Shown: positions 17,366 through 27,044 of the stretch, piece after piece
Numbering within the stretch: the first letter of the stretch is position 1
Layout: every line of letters starts with the position of its first letter
Assembly (NCBI RefSeq): GCF_001428605.1
Contig: NZ_LMID01000011.1
Coordinates: 124,001-188,000, forward strand
Direction of reading: 5' to 3'
DNA: 64,000 nucleotides
DNA from: Sphingomonas sp. Root720
Lineage (GTDB): Bacteria > Pseudomonadota > Alphaproteobacteria > Sphingomonadales > Sphingomonadaceae
Translations under genes and position numbers: made by a program
The notes under the pieces: model-generated
Told to the model about the DNA's origin: nothing
Databases searched by the model: none
What the model saw: the letters and a program-made list of their open reading frames with translations, nothing else

Positions 17366-18067
17366 TCAAGCCCGGCTCGCAGGGGTCCGATCGATCGCGA
17401 CGATCTTGCCGTCGAGCATCGACACGCGGACGTCGGCCGCCGCCGCAACGGCGAGATCGTGCGTCACGCAGACGACCGCCCGCCCCTGATCATGGGCGAG
17501 CGCACGGAAGGATTGGACGACGCGCGCGCTGTTCTGACTGTCAAGGTTGCCGGTCGGCTCGTCTCCGAGAATCAGCGCGGGATCGTTCGCCAGGGCGCGG
17601 GCGATCGCGACGCGCTGTCGTTCGCCGCCCGAGAGGCGATCGGACGTCTTTGTAGCCTTTCCCTCCAGTCCCTGGCTGCCCAACAGCGACAGCGCCCGGG
17701 CTTCGGTCGCGGCATGATCGAGGCGGCCCAGGCGGCGGATCGGAAGCATGACGTTCTCGAGGGCCGTGAACTCGGGCAGCAGAAAATGAAACTGGAAGAC
17801 GAAGCCGAACCGCTCGAGCCTGAGCCGCGCCCGCGCATCGCCGTCGAGCGCACTCACGTCGCCGCCGTCGAGCAGCAGCGTTCCGCTCGTCGGGCGATCG
17901 ATCAGGCCGAGGAGGTAGAGCAGCGACGACTTGCCACAGCCCGAGGGGCCGACGATGGCGGTAAAGGTTCCGGCTTCGACGGCGAGGCTGACATCGGAGA
18001 CGAGCACCACCGGCGGATCTCCGGCCAGCCGCCGCCCCAGCTGCCGGGCTTCGAGCAACACGCTCAT
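17366..18067 (-). CDS. ABC exporter ATP-binding protein (MacB/LolD type)
   Basis: 233 residues with Walker [10 protein letters not shown] (about 40), Q-loop [18 protein letters not shown], signature [15 protein letters not shown] (about 145) and Walker [14 protein letters not shown], the last typical of LolD/MacB-type ATPases. It is translationally coupled to the permease gene (ATGA at 18067) and forms a three-part exporter with the permease and the membrane-fusion protein. Cargo unknown. It is the last gene of the minus-strand unit that begins with PEP synthase. Confidence 0.92.
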   Translation of the reverse strand: MSVLLEARQLGRRLAGDPPVVLVSDVSLAVEAGTFTAIVGPSGCGKSSLLYLLGLIDRPTSGTLLLDGGDVSALDGDARARLRLERFGFVFQFHFLLPEFTALENVMLPIRRLGRLDHAATEARALSLLGSQGLEGKATKTSDRLSGGERQRVAIARALANDPALILGDEPTGNLDSQNSARVVQSFRALAHDQGRAVVCVTHDLAVAAAADVRVSMLDGKIVAIDRTPASRA

Positions 18068-19317
18068 GCGGCGCCGCGCAGAATATCGACGGGATCGACC
18101 CGCGCCGCCTTGCGCGCCGGCAGCCAGGCCGCGATTGCGCCGGCCACCAGCGAGGCTCCGGCGGCGATCGCATATTGGCGCACGCCCCGGTCGAGCGGCA
18201 GGTGCTCGATTTCGCCGGCGATCGGGAATTTGAGCGACGTCAGGATCGCCATCAGGCCGTAACCGAGCAGCCACCCTGATAGCACCCCGACGACCGCAAG
18301 GATCAGACCTTCGGTGACGAAGATCAGCTGCAGGTCGAGCTCGGAGAAACCGATCGAGCGCAGGATAGCAATGTCGCGCCGCTTGTCGGCTACGCTGTTC
18401 GAGACCACGGTGTAGATGCCGAAACTCGCCACCAGGAGGATCGCCGAGACGACGCTGTACATGATCACGTTGCGGGTCACGAGCAGCGACAGGATGTCGG
18501 CCGAGCGTTCCTGCCAGCTTTCCGCCTTGTACCCGAACCGCGCTTCGATCCCGGCAGCGACCTGCTGGGCCTCGTAGGGGTCGGAAAGACGGATGCCGAT
18601 GCGATTGATGATGAAAGGCCGCCCCAGCAGGGACTGTGCCTCGCGCAGCAGCATATACCCAAAGGATGGCCCAAGCTGCGACTGGCCCCGCTTGAACAGG
18701 CCGACGATGCGCAACGAGCGGGTCGCCCCCGACGCCGAGGTGGCGGCGATGATATCGCCGACGCCGATGCCCAGGCGCTCGGCGAGATCCTCGCCGACGA
18801 TGATGCCACCCTGAACGCTTTCGAGGTCGCGCAGATGGCCGACGCGCAGATTGTCTTCGATCGTGCTGATCTTGCTCTCGATATCCGGTTCGACGCCGAC
18901 GATCGAAAGGGCTTCCTCGCGACCACCCAGCCGCAGCGTGATACCACCGGTCAGACTGGGCGAGCCAAGGCCCCCCGGGATGGCGTTTGCCATCGCGAGG
19001 ATCGCGGGCCAGCCCTTCAGCCCCCGCACCTCGGTGCGGACCTTGTAGCCGCGCAACGCCGCCACGCCGCCAGGCACGGCGCGGACGCCGGGTTGCGGTG
19101 GACGGCTGCGCAGCTCGTCGGACACGATGATATGCGGCGCCGCGTCGATGAGCTGGCGTATGAAGTCGTTCTGGCTCCCGACCATCAGCGCGGATACTGC
19201 CAGAAAGAAACCCACCCCCACAGCCACGCCGCTGACCGCCACCAGCGTCTGCCTACGCCTGCGCGAGATGTGCTTGAGCGCGATGTCGAGCAACAAGCCC
19301 CACCGAACGCCCGTCAT
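18064..19317 (-). CDS. ABC exporter permease (MacB/FtsX-like)
   Basis: 417 residues. One N-terminal helix (VAVSGVAVGVGFFLAVSALM) precedes a large periplasmic MacB-PCD-like domain (about 45-285) and three C-terminal helices, the FtsX arrangement, ending with AAWLPARKAARVDPVDILRG. It partners the adjacent ATPase and membrane-fusion protein. Start and stop overlap neighbours as ATGA on both sides (19317 and 18067), so the three genes are coupled. Confidence 0.92.
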   Translation of the reverse strand: MTGVRWGLLLDIALKHISRRRRQTLVAVSGVAVGVGFFLAVSALMVGSQNDFIRQLIDAAPHIIVSDELRSRPPQPGVRAVPGGVAALRGYKVRTEVRGLKGWPAILAMANAIPGGLGSPSLTGGITLRLGGREEALSIVGVEPDIESKISTIEDNLRVGHLRDLESVQGGIIVGEDLAERLGIGVGDIIAATSASGATRSLRIVGLFKRGQSQLGPSFGYMLLREAQSLLGRPFIINRIGIRLSDPYEAQQVAAGIEARFGYKAESWQERSADILSLLVTRNVIMYSVVSAILLVASFGIYTVVSNSVADKRRDIAILRSIGFSELDLQLIFVTEGLILAVVGVLSGWLLGYGLMAILTSLKFPIAGEIEHLPLDRGVRQYAIAAGASLVAGAIAAWLPARKAARVDPVDILRGAA

Positions 19318-20321
19318 GTCGCCCCGCCGGCGCGGACGCGATCGCCCTCGGCCAGATCGGACGGCGGATCGGCGACGATCCAGTCGCCCGGGCGCACGCC
19401 CGACCGAGCCTCCGTGGTCGTGCGATCGACAAGGCCGGTCCGGACCGCCCGACGATGGGCGCGTCCGGCCTCGACGATCCATATATGACCCGCCGAGACG
19501 GCGGCCGATGGAACGAGCACCGCTCTTTCGACCCTGTCGGTGACGATGTTCACCTCGAGCGTGAGCCCCATCGGCAAGGCCGCCGCTTGGTCCAGCGCCA
19601 GCCGCACGCGAAAGGCGCGCTGGGTCGGGTCGCCGCCGGGGGTCAGCGCACGAACGCGACCGCGCAGGATGCGACCGGGCCAGGCGTCGCTCGACATGAG
19701 CGCCTGCTGGCCGACCCGGATACGCGGCACGTCGCGTTCATCGACCGTCGCGGTAACCCGGATGCGCGCCGGATCGCCGAGCAGCATGAGGACGCGCGAT
19801 GGCGTGGCAAGCTCTCCGGGTTCGACATCTCGCTTGAGCACCATCCCGGCGATGCCGGCACGGATGACGTTCTGGCCGACATGGGCCCGGGCCGTCCGCT
19901 CGGCGGCGCGTGCGGCATCCGCTGTAGTGACGGCTTCGTCGCGGGCAGCGCGCGTGACCCATCCCTGCGCGAACAACGTGGTGATCCGTCGCTCGGCGAG
20001 TTCGCTGCCGCGGCTCTGTGCCCGCGCTTGCGCAAGAAGGCCGCGCTGATCCTCGTCGTCGAGAATGACAAGCGGCTGTCCGCGGCGAACCCTGTCGCCC
20101 TCGTCAACGAGCACGCTGACCACCGGCGCCGTCAATCGCGCCGCGACCGAGACCGGTTGGTCGGCCTCCACGAAGCCCGTCGCATAGACGAGTTCGACAG
20201 CCGGGCCGATTCTGGCGCGCGTGAGGACGAGTTCGCGCGGCTGGACCCACCAGATGAAATAGCCGCCGAGCAGGGCCGCCAGGACAAGCGACAGCCAGAG
20301 CCATTTGCGTGCCTTGCTCAT
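19314..20321 (-). CDS. Membrane-fusion (HlyD/MacA-like) subunit of ABC exporter
   Basis: 335 residues with one N-terminal helix (WLWLSLVLAALLGGYFIWW). Lipoyl/barrel segments follow: VEADQPVSVAARLTAPVVSV, then GDRVRRGQPLVILDDEDQ with a short alpha-hairpin around residues 90-150. It should bridge the inner-membrane ABC pair and an outer-membrane channel; no TolC-like gene is in the window. It starts 53 bases after the ppsA stop, so co-transcription with PEP synthase is likely although a separate promoter cannot be excluded. Confidence 0.9.
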   Translation of the reverse strand: MSKARKWLWLSLVLAALLGGYFIWWVQPRELVLTRARIGPAVELVYATGFVEADQPVSVAARLTAPVVSVLVDEGDRVRRGQPLVILDDEDQRGLLAQARAQSRGSELAERRITTLFAQGWVTRAARDEAVTTADAARAAERTARAHVGQNVIRAGIAGMVLKRDVEPGELATPSRVLMLLGDPARIRVTATVDERDVPRIRVGQQALMSSDAWPGRILRGRVRALTPGGDPTQRAFRVRLALDQAAALPMGLTLEVNIVTDRVERAVLVPSAAVSAGHIWIVEAGRAHRRAVRTGLVDRTTTEARSGVRPGDWIVADPPSDLAEGDRVRAGGAT

Positions 20322-20373
20322 GCCAGAACACTAGGTCGCGTGGATGCTTCGGATGAGGCAAGCGTCCCGCATG

Positions 20374-22827
20374 TCACTGATGCACGGGGATCAGACGGGC
20401 GGCCGGCGCCTGCGAAGCTTCGGCGGCTTCGATTGGGACCGAGCCCGCCGCTTCGAAACCGCGCGCCAGGAAACCCGGGACGCTGTCCGGATTGAGGCTG
20501 ATGCTGTCGATGCCCTTCGCGACCAGCCAGTCGGCGAAGGCCGGCTTGTCGGACGGCCCCTGCCCGCACAGGCCACAGGAGAGACCGTGGCGGTGGGCGC
20601 CCGCGATGACCTCCTCGATAAGCCGCAGCACTGCGGGATCCTGCTCATCGAAATCGGCGGCGAGAATCGCAGAATCCCGATCCACTCCGAGCGTGAGCTG
20701 AGTGAGGTCGTTGGAGCCGATCGAGAAACCGTCGAACAATTCGGCAAAGGCATCCACCGAAAGCGCGTTGCTGGGAATCTCGGCCATGGCATATATCTTC
20801 AGGCCATTGACGCTGCTCCTCACGAGGCCGTTTTCCGCCATCGCCGCCAGCACGCGCCTGCCTTCCGAAACGCGCCGGCAAAACGGAATCATGACAATGA
20901 CATTGTCGAGCCCCATCTCGTTCCTGACCCGCGCAAGGGCTCGGCATTCCAGCGCGAACGCCGGGCCGTAGTCCGGGTGTACGTAGCGCGACGCGCCGCG
21001 GAACCCGATCATCGGGTTGTCCTCCGTCCTTTCGAAATCCGCGCCGCCCAGCAAGGCGCGATACTCGTTGGTCTTGAAGTCCGAGGTGCGGACGACGACC
21101 GGCCGGGGATAGAAGGCGGCCGCAATGACCCCCACGCCTTCGGCGAGCCGCTGCTCGAAGAAGTCCGCACCATCGCGATATCCGGAGGTAAGCGCCGCGA
21201 TTTTTCGCCGAACCACTGCATCGGCGATGCGTTCGGGGGCGACCAGGGCCATCGGATGCACCCCTATCGACTGGGTGATGATGAACTCGATCCGCGCAAG
21301 GCCGACGCCGTCGACCGGCAAGGCCGCCGTGCGGAACGCCTTGGCGGGATCGGCGACGTTGACCAGGATCCTGGGCCGATCGGGCCGATCGCCGCGGATC
21401 GCGATCGGCTCGGCCACGAAAGGTAGCCGCCCCTGGCGAATCCGCCCGGTTTCGCCCTCGCCGCAGCACACCGTCACGATGTCTCCATCGGCCAGTTTCA
21501 TGCGCGCACCGGCCACGCCGACGATGGCCGGGATGCCAAGCTCGCGGGCGATGATGGCGGCATGGCAGGTGCGGCCGCCATGCTCGGTGACGATCGCCGC
21601 CGCGCGCCGCATTACCGGCTCCCAGTCCGGCGAGGTGGTTTGCGCAACGAGGACGTCGCCGGGCCGCACCGTTTCGAGACCATGGGCGTCCTGTACGATC
21701 CGGACCGTCCCCGCTGCGATGCGCTCGCCGACGGCCTGACCGGTGGCGATGATCGGACCATCGCCCTGGAGGCGGTACCGCAGCGCCTCTGCCTCGACGG
21801 CGCCGCCATGTACCGTCTCAGGCCGTGCCTGGATGATATAAAGGCGTCCGCTGCGGCCATCCTTGGCCCATTCGATATCCATCGGCGTATCCTTGCCCGC
21901 GCGACGGCTGTAATGCGCTTCGATGGCGATCGCCTTGCCGGCGAGAGAAAGGATTTCGGCGTCGTCGAGGCATGCTGCGTGCCGCGCCGCGAGGCGCGGA
22001 CTGATCGTTCGCACGCCGCCCCGTTCGCGGACCATCCGCACCTGCTTCGCACCGATCCTATGCCGCAACACGGCGCGAAAACCCTTGTTGAAGGTGGTCT
22101 TGTGAACAAGGAACTCATCGGGGTCGGCGATGCCTTGGACGATCGTTTCGCCGAGGCCGAGCACGCCCGTCACCATGACGACATCTCGACAGCCACTCTC
22201 GGTGTCGAGCGTGAAGATCACCCCCGAGGCGCCCGCGCTCGCGTCGACCATGAGCTGGACGGCGACCGAGAGCGCGACCTTGTCATGGGCGAAACCCTTG
22301 GTGTTGCGGTAGGAGATGGCGCGCTCGGTGAACAGCGATGACAGGCATCGGCGAACGGCGGCCTCCAGGGGTTGCTCGCCGCATATGTTGAGGAAGCTGT
22401 CGTGCAGCCCGGCGAACGAGGCACCCGGCAGGTCCTCGGCGGTGGCGCTGCTCCGCACCGCGACCGGGACGGCCCGGCCGCCGCCCAACCGCCGATAGGC
22501 TGCGGCAACCGCGGCGGAAAGTCCGTCGGGCCAGTCCGCAGCCTCGACCATCACGCGCAGCCGTCGAGAGGCGTCGGCTCCGTCCGCGGAGTTCGACCAA
22601 TCGGTCTCGGCGAGAATCTTCGCCATGTCGCCGGCCAGTCCGTTCGTCGTGATGATCTCGCGAAACGCGGTGGCGGTGATGGCGAAGCCGTCGGGTACGG
22701 CCGCATGTTCGGAGAGCGCATGGCGCAACTCCCCCAGCGCCGCGGTTTTTCCGCCGACGAGCCCGACGTCGTCCAGTCCGACCTCATCGAACGTCCGGAG
22801 CCACCGGCCCGTGATTTCCTCGCGCAT
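20374..22827 (-). CDS. ppsA: Phosphoenolpyruvate synthase
   Basis: 817 residues, close to the usual size of PEP synthase (about 790), which makes PEP from pyruvate with ATP going to AMP. An N-terminal ATP-grasp half with GLVGGKTAALGEL precedes the phosphohistidine motif GRTCHAAIIARELGIPAIVG (His about 420). The C-terminal TIM barrel has NPMIGFRGASRY, GSNDLTQLTLGVDRDS and CGLCGQGPSD, including the catalytic Cys. In this setting, beside Hsp20/Usp-type genes, it may serve metabolic rerouting in low-energy states. Its promoter carries regulon site C with 29 nt from -10 box to ATG. Confidence 0.94.
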   Translation of the reverse strand: MREEITGRWLRTFDEVGLDDVGLVGGKTAALGELRHALSEHAAVPDGFAITATAFREIITTNGLAGDMAKILAETDWSNSADGADASRRLRVMVEAADWPDGLSAAVAAAYRRLGGGRAVPVAVRSSATAEDLPGASFAGLHDSFLNICGEQPLEAAVRRCLSSLFTERAISYRNTKGFAHDKVALSVAVQLMVDASAGASGVIFTLDTESGCRDVVMVTGVLGLGETIVQGIADPDEFLVHKTTFNKGFRAVLRHRIGAKQVRMVRERGGVRTISPRLAARHAACLDDAEILSLAGKAIAIEAHYSRRAGKDTPMDIEWAKDGRSGRLYIIQARPETVHGGAVEAEALRYRLQGDGPIIATGQAVGERIAAGTVRIVQDAHGLETVRPGDVLVAQTTSPDWEPVMRRAAAIVTEHGGRTCHAAIIARELGIPAIVGVAGARMKLADGDIVTVCCGEGETGRIRQGRLPFVAEPIAIRGDRPDRPRILVNVADPAKAFRTAALPVDGVGLARIEFIITQSIGVHPMALVAPERIADAVVRRKIAALTSGYRDGADFFEQRLAEGVGVIAAAFYPRPVVVRTSDFKTNEYRALLGGADFERTEDNPMIGFRGASRYVHPDYGPAFALECRALARVRNEMGLDNVIVMIPFCRRVSEGRRVLAAMAENGLVRSSVNGLKIYAMAEIPSNALSVDAFAELFDGFSIGSNDLTQLTLGVDRDSAILAADFDEQDPAVLRLIEEVIAGAHRHGLSCGLCGQGPSDKPAFADWLVAKGIDSISLNPDSVPGFLARGFEAAGSVPIEAAEASQAPAARLIPVHQ

Positions 22828-22856
22828 CGCTCGGCCCTCTTCAGCGGAAGCCGAAA

Positions 22857-22896
22857 CCTAGGCGCGGGGCGGCGCGGCACCATTCGTAGCTGTACG
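22857..22896 (-). promoter_or_regulatory. Shared activator dyad plus -10 box, site C (ppsA)
   Basis: Minus-strand dyad CGTACAGCTACG (22896-22885), perfect CGTA/TACG arms, followed by CCTAGG (22862-22857), one base closer than in the other sites. Twenty-nine nt lie between the -10 box and the ppsA ATG at 22827. No -35 element is visible. The dyad is part of TACGTACAGCTACG. Confidence 0.68.
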
Positions 22897-22933
22897 TAGC
22901 CCCGCTGTTCCCCAGGCGCTTCCCTCGCGCAAC

Positions 22934-22952
22934 TATATCGCATCCCGATATA
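22934..22952. promoter_or_regulatory. Palindromic operator TATATCG-N5-CGATATA upstream of kinase operon
   Basis: TATATCG (22934-22940), CATCC, CGATATA (22946-22952): perfect 7-bp arms. A TATAAT (22981-22986) lies 28 bp downstream, so a bound repressor or activator would sit at or just upstream of the -35 region of the hybrid-kinase promoter. The same half sites and the same CAT at the start of the spacer occur at 29775-29799. Cognate factor unknown; the MarR protein at 29206 is a candidate. Confidence 0.6.
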
Positions 22953-23091
22953 TATCAGATGTACCCAGTCCACTTTTGTGTATAATTCCCGGGGCAAGCG
23001 CTCATTATCCTGTATGGAACGGCGCGATCCCGCTGTAGTCGCAACGTCGACCGCTCCAGGGAGCAGGTGGAGATTTCAACCAGGGAAGACT

Positions 23092-26000
23092 ATGCACGGT
23101 ACCGGACAATCCAAATTCTCCATCTGGCTTTATCCTGCGCTCGCGCTTCTGCTCGCCCTGCCCTTCGCTTCGGACCTCGTCTTCCCGCTCGGCACCGCGG
23201 TCTGGGTCGCCTATCTCCTTCCGGTCGTCCTGGCCTATGTCGGCCAGCGCTCGCAGCTACCCCCCGTCGTGGCCGCGCTGGCGACGCTGTTGACGACCCT
23301 GGGATTTTCCATGGCGCCCGCGGGCGTCGATCCGCAGGTCGCGATCGTAAACCGCAGCCTCGGCGTCGCCGTGTGCTGGATGCTTGCAGCCATCGGCTAT
23401 CTCTTCATCCGCAATCGGCTGGCCATCCGGCGGGAAGAATGGTTGCAGCGGGGACAGGTCGGCCTTGCCGATGCCGTCAGCGGCGAGCTTCCTCTCGATG
23501 CGCTTGCCGACAAGGCCCTGGGGTTCCTCGCGGATTATCTCAAGGCGCAGGCAGGGGCACTCTTCATCAGCAATGGTGACGGCTTCCGGCGCTACGCGAC
23601 CTATGCCGTTCCGGCGGATGCCAAAGTGCCCGAGCAGTTTCGTCCCGGCGACGGCCTCCTGGGCCAGGCGGTGACCGATCGGCGGCATTTCCTGCTCGGC
23701 GACGTGCCCGACGGCTATCTTTATTACGGGTCGGCCCTGGGGGAGGCGAAACCCGGGTCGATCGTGGTTGCGGTGACGCGGGCCGACGGCGCGGTAAACG
23801 CCGTGCTCGAACTGGGACTGACGGCGAAATCGGGTGCGGATGCGCTTGCGCTTCTCGACCGGATCTCGGGTCAGCTCGGCGTGTCCATCCGCTCGGGAAA
23901 GTACCGCGCCCGGCTGCGCGAACTCCTCGAGGAAACGCAGCAGCAGGCCGAGGAACTGCAGACGCAGAGCGAGGAGCTGCGCGCGAACAACGACGAACTC
24001 GAGACGCAGAGCCGCCAGCTCCAGGAATCGCAGGCCAGGCTCGAAGCCCAGCAGAGCGAGCTCGAACAGACGAACGTGCAGCTGGAAGAGCAGGCCCGCC
24101 AGTTGGAGGCCCAGCGCGACAACCTGACGCGCGCGCAGGTTTCGCTGAAGACGCAGGCCGGCGAGTTGGAACAGGCGAGCCGGTACAAGTCCGAATTTCT
24201 CGCCAATATGAGCCACGAACTGCGTACGCCGCTCAATTCGCTGCTCATCATGGCGCGGCTTCTGGCGGAAAACCGCGCCGGCAACCTGTCCGACGAACAG
24301 GTTCGCCACGCGGAGACGATCGAGACCTCCGGCAACGATCTTCTGACGCTGATCAACGATATCCTCGACATTTCCAAGATCGAGGCCGGCAAGCTCGATC
24401 TGCAGATACGGCCCGTCCGCATCGCCGCGATGCTGGAGAAGCTCGAGGCCGTGTTCGCGCCTTCGGCCGCGTCGAAGGGCCTCGCCTTCACCGTCGGCGC
24501 CGATGACGACGCGCCGGCCGAGCTGGAGACGGACCCGCAGCGCCTCGAGCAGGTGCTGAAGAACTTCCTGTCCAACGCGATCAAGTTCACCGAGACCGGC
24601 GCCGTGTCGATTCAGGTCCAAGCCAGGCCTGATGCACGCCTCGCCTTCGTCGTTCGCGATACGGGCCTGGGGATCGCGCCGGATCAGCAGCAGGCGATTT
24701 TCGAGGCCTTTCGCCAGGCGGACGGAACGATCAGCCGGAAATATGGCGGAACGGGGCTTGGCCTGTCGATCTCCCGCGAACTCGCCCGCCTGCTCGGCGG
24801 CGACGTCGACGTCGAGAGCGTCGAAGGCAGCGGCAGCGCCTTCTCCCTCGTTCTTCCGGTCGATTTCGACCACAGCGCAAGGTCCCCGGAGATCCGCGAG
24901 AGGCCCAGGCCCACGCGGTCGACGCCACCCGTTTCCAGCCCTCGCCCCGGGCGCGCCACGGTCGCCACGCCGGACGATCGCGAGCAGCTCGCCGGCGATG
25001 CGCGCGTGATCCTGATCGTCGAGGACGATCCGGTGTTCGCCGGGATCCTTGGCGATCTGGCGCGGGAGCTAGGCTTCCAGTATCTGATCGCCGGCACGGC
25101 GGACGAGGGCGCACTGATGGCCCGGCAATATGTGCCCAACGCCGTCATCCTCGACATGAACCTGCCGGACCATACCGGCCTCTCGGTGCTCGACCGGATC
25201 AAGCGCGACGTACGTACGCGGCATATTCCGGTGCATGTCGTCTCGGTCGATGACGATAGTCAGGCGGCGATGTCGAGCGGAGCCATCGGCTATCTGTTCA
25301 AGCCGGTGAAACGCGAAGCGCTGGTCGATATGCTCGAGGGGCTAGAGGCGCGGATGGCCCAGCGGATGCGCCGGGTGCTGGTCGTCGAGGACGACGCCCA
25401 GCAGGCCGAGAGCGTGAAGCTGCTCCTCGCGTCGCGCGACGTCGAGACGGTCGAAGCGCATTCGGCGGCCGAATGCTTCGCCATGCTGGGGCGCGACACC
25501 TTCGACTGCATGGTGCTCGATCTCAACCTGCCCGACACGTCCGGCTTCGACCTGCTGGAGCGGCTGAGCGCCGATGAGTCCGTCGGTTTCCCGCCGGTCA
25601 TCGTCTACACCGGCCGCGATCTCAGCCATGACGAGGAGCTGCAGCTGCGCCGCTACTCCAAGTCGATCATCGTGAAGGGCGCCAGGTCGCCCGAGCGCCT
25701 GCTCGATGAGGTGACGCTGTTCCTCCATCAGGTCGTTTCCGACCTGCCGGAGTCCCAGCAGGCGCTGATCGTCAAATCGCTCAACCGCGATGCGGCGCTC
25801 GACGGGCGGCATATTCTCGTCGTCGAGGACGATATTCGGAACGTTTATGCGCTGACCAGCATTTTCGAGCCGCATGGCTCGATCGTCCACATTGCCCGCA
25901 ACGGCCGCGAAGCCCTCCAGGCGCTCGACGATGCGGCGCGTGGTCTTTCCGAACCGATCGATCTTGTGCTGATGGACGTGATGATGCCGGAGATGGACGG

Positions 26001-26187
26001 GCTGACCGCCACCCGTGAGATCCGATCGCGTGCCTGGGGGGCATCGCTTCCGATCATCGCGCTGACGGCCAAGGCGATGGCGCGCGACCAGCAGGAATGT
26101 CTCGAGGCCGGCGCCAACGATTATCTCGCCAAGCCGCTCGACGTCGACAAGCTGCTCAGCCTCGCGCGCGTCTGGATGCCGCGATGA
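23092..26187 (+). CDS. Membrane hybrid histidine kinase with GAF, coiled coil and three receivers
   Basis: 1031 residues. N-terminal membrane segments (about 10-120) precede a GAF-like domain (about 135-270). A roughly 90-residue coiled coil rich in Q/E (about 275-365) leads to HisKA with FLANMSHELRTPLNS (phospho-His about 374), then HATPase (GGTGLGLSISRELARLLGG). Three receivers follow, starting near 640, 761 and 906 and each opening with (I/V)VEDD; the last has LVLMDVMMPEMDGL. The ATG at 23092 was chosen because AGGGAAG precedes it; an upstream ATG at 22978 would begin before the -10 box. It overlaps cheR (ATGA). Confidence 0.93.
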   Translation: MHGTGQSKFSIWLYPALALLLALPFASDLVFPLGTAVWVAYLLPVVLAYVGQRSQLPPVVAALATLLTTLGFSMAPAGVDPQVAIVNRSLGVAVCWMLAAIGYLFIRNRLAIRREEWLQRGQVGLADAVSGELPLDALADKALGFLADYLKAQAGALFISNGDGFRRYATYAVPADAKVPEQFRPGDGLLGQAVTDRRHFLLGDVPDGYLYYGSALGEAKPGSIVVAVTRADGAVNAVLELGLTAKSGADALALLDRISGQLGVSIRSGKYRARLRELLEETQQQAEELQTQSEELRANNDELETQSRQLQESQARLEAQQSELEQTNVQLEEQARQLEAQRDNLTRAQVSLKTQAGELEQASRYKSEFLANMSHELRTPLNSLLIMARLLAENRAGNLSDEQVRHAETIETSGNDLLTLINDILDISKIEAGKLDLQIRPVRIAAMLEKLEAVFAPSAASKGLAFTVGADDDAPAELETDPQRLEQVLKNFLSNAIKFTETGAVSIQVQARPDARLAFVVRDTGLGIAPDQQQAIFEAFRQADGTISRKYGGTGLGLSISRELARLLGGDVDVESVEGSGSAFSLVLPVDFDHSARSPEIRERPRPTRSTPPVSSPRPGRATVATPDDREQLAGDARVILIVEDDPVFAGILGDLARELGFQYLIAGTADEGALMARQYVPNAVILDMNLPDHTGLSVLDRIKRDVRTRHIPVHVVSVDDDSQAAMSSGAIGYLFKPVKREALVDMLEGLEARMAQRMRRVLVVEDDAQQAESVKLLLASRDVETVEAHSAAECFAMLGRDTFDCMVLDLNLPDTSGFDLLERLSADESVGFPPVIVYTGRDLSHDEELQLRRYSKSIIVKGARSPERLLDEVTLFLHQVVSDLPESQQALIVKSLNRDAALDGRHILVVEDDIRNVYALTSIFEPHGSIVHIARNGREALQALDDAARGLSEPIDLVLMDVMMPEMDGLTATREIRSRAWGASLPIIALTAKAMARDQQECLEAGANDYLAKPLDVDKLLSLARVWMPR

Positions 26188-27044
26188 ACGACGTCTACGC
26201 CGCGCACGAGGATCTCGAACTCGAGCTGCTCCTCGAAGCGATCTGGCGACACCATCATTACGACTTTCGCGGCTATTCGCGCAGCTCGCTTCACCGGCGC
26301 CTGGCCCGCGCGCAACAGCGCTTCGGCTGCGACAGCCTCTCCCATCTCCAGCATCGCCTGCTGCGCGAGGCCGAGCTTTTCCCCGAACTGATGTCGTTCC
26401 TGACGATACAGGTCAGCGAGATGTTCCGCGATCCCGGCTATTTCCGGGCCCTGCGGGAACAGGTCATTCCGCACCTCAAGACCTATCCTTCCCTCAAGAT
26501 ATGGATTGCCGGCTGCGCCAATGGCGAGGAGTTCTATTCGCTCGCGATCCTTTTCCGCGAGGAGGGCCTGGAAGATCGGACGATCTTCTATTGCACCGAC
26601 ATCAGCCCGGCCGCGCTGCAGAAGGCCGAAGCCGGCGTCTACGAACTCGATCGCGTCCGTCAGTTTTCGGAAAATCACCTCCTCGCCGGCGGCAAGACGT
26701 CGCTCGCCGACTATTATACGGCGGCCTACGGGGGGGCGGTTTTCGACAAGTCGTTACGCCGTCGCGCGGTGTTCGCTGAACATAATCTCGCGAGTGATCA
26801 CGTCTTTGCGGAAGTCCAGCTGGTATCAAGCCGCAACGTGCTGATCTATTTCGATCGAGACCTTCAGGACCGTGCGCTTGGCCTGTTCGGCGACACGCTC
26901 GTGCGCGGTGGCTTCCTTGGTCTTGGCTCGAAGGAATCGCTGCGCTTCTCGCGCTACTCGGAACTCTTCGACGATTTCGAGGAGCGCGAGAAAATCTATC
27001 GACGCAATCTGATCGGTACGGGGGCGATTGGTCATGCAGCATGA
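26184..27044 (+). CDS. cheR: CheR-type protein methyltransferase
   Basis: 286 residues. An N-terminal helical CheR domain (LLLEAIWRHHHYDFRGYSRS) is followed by the SAM-binding fold with IWIAGCANGEEFYSLAI (about 112-128) and FYCTDISPAALQKA. The SAM loop has Asn where classical CheR has Ser/Thr (GCANGEE against GCSTGEE), a variant also met in non-chemotaxis CheRs. No CheB, MCP, CheA or CheW is encoded nearby, so the methyl acceptor is not a normal chemoreceptor in this operon. It overlaps both neighbours (ATGA at the start, 11 nt at the end). Confidence 0.9.
   Translation: MNDVYAAHEDLELELLLEAIWRHHHYDFRGYSRSSLHRRLARAQQRFGCDSLSHLQHRLLREAELFPELMSFLTIQVSEMFRDPGYFRALREQVIPHLKTYPSLKIWIAGCANGEEFYSLAILFREEGLEDRTIFYCTDISPAALQKAEAGVYELDRVRQFSENHLLAGGKTSLADYYTAAYGGAVFDKSLRRRAVFAEHNLASDHVFAEVQLVSSRNVLIYFDRDLQDRALGLFGDTLVRGGFLGLGSKESLRFSRYSELFDDFEEREKIYRRNLIGTGAIGHAA

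Noticed and set aside
23016-23049. GGAAC before the hybrid kinase as an EcfG -35
   Set aside because: No CGTT occurs 16-17 bases downstream; the nearest CGTC is 24 bases away.
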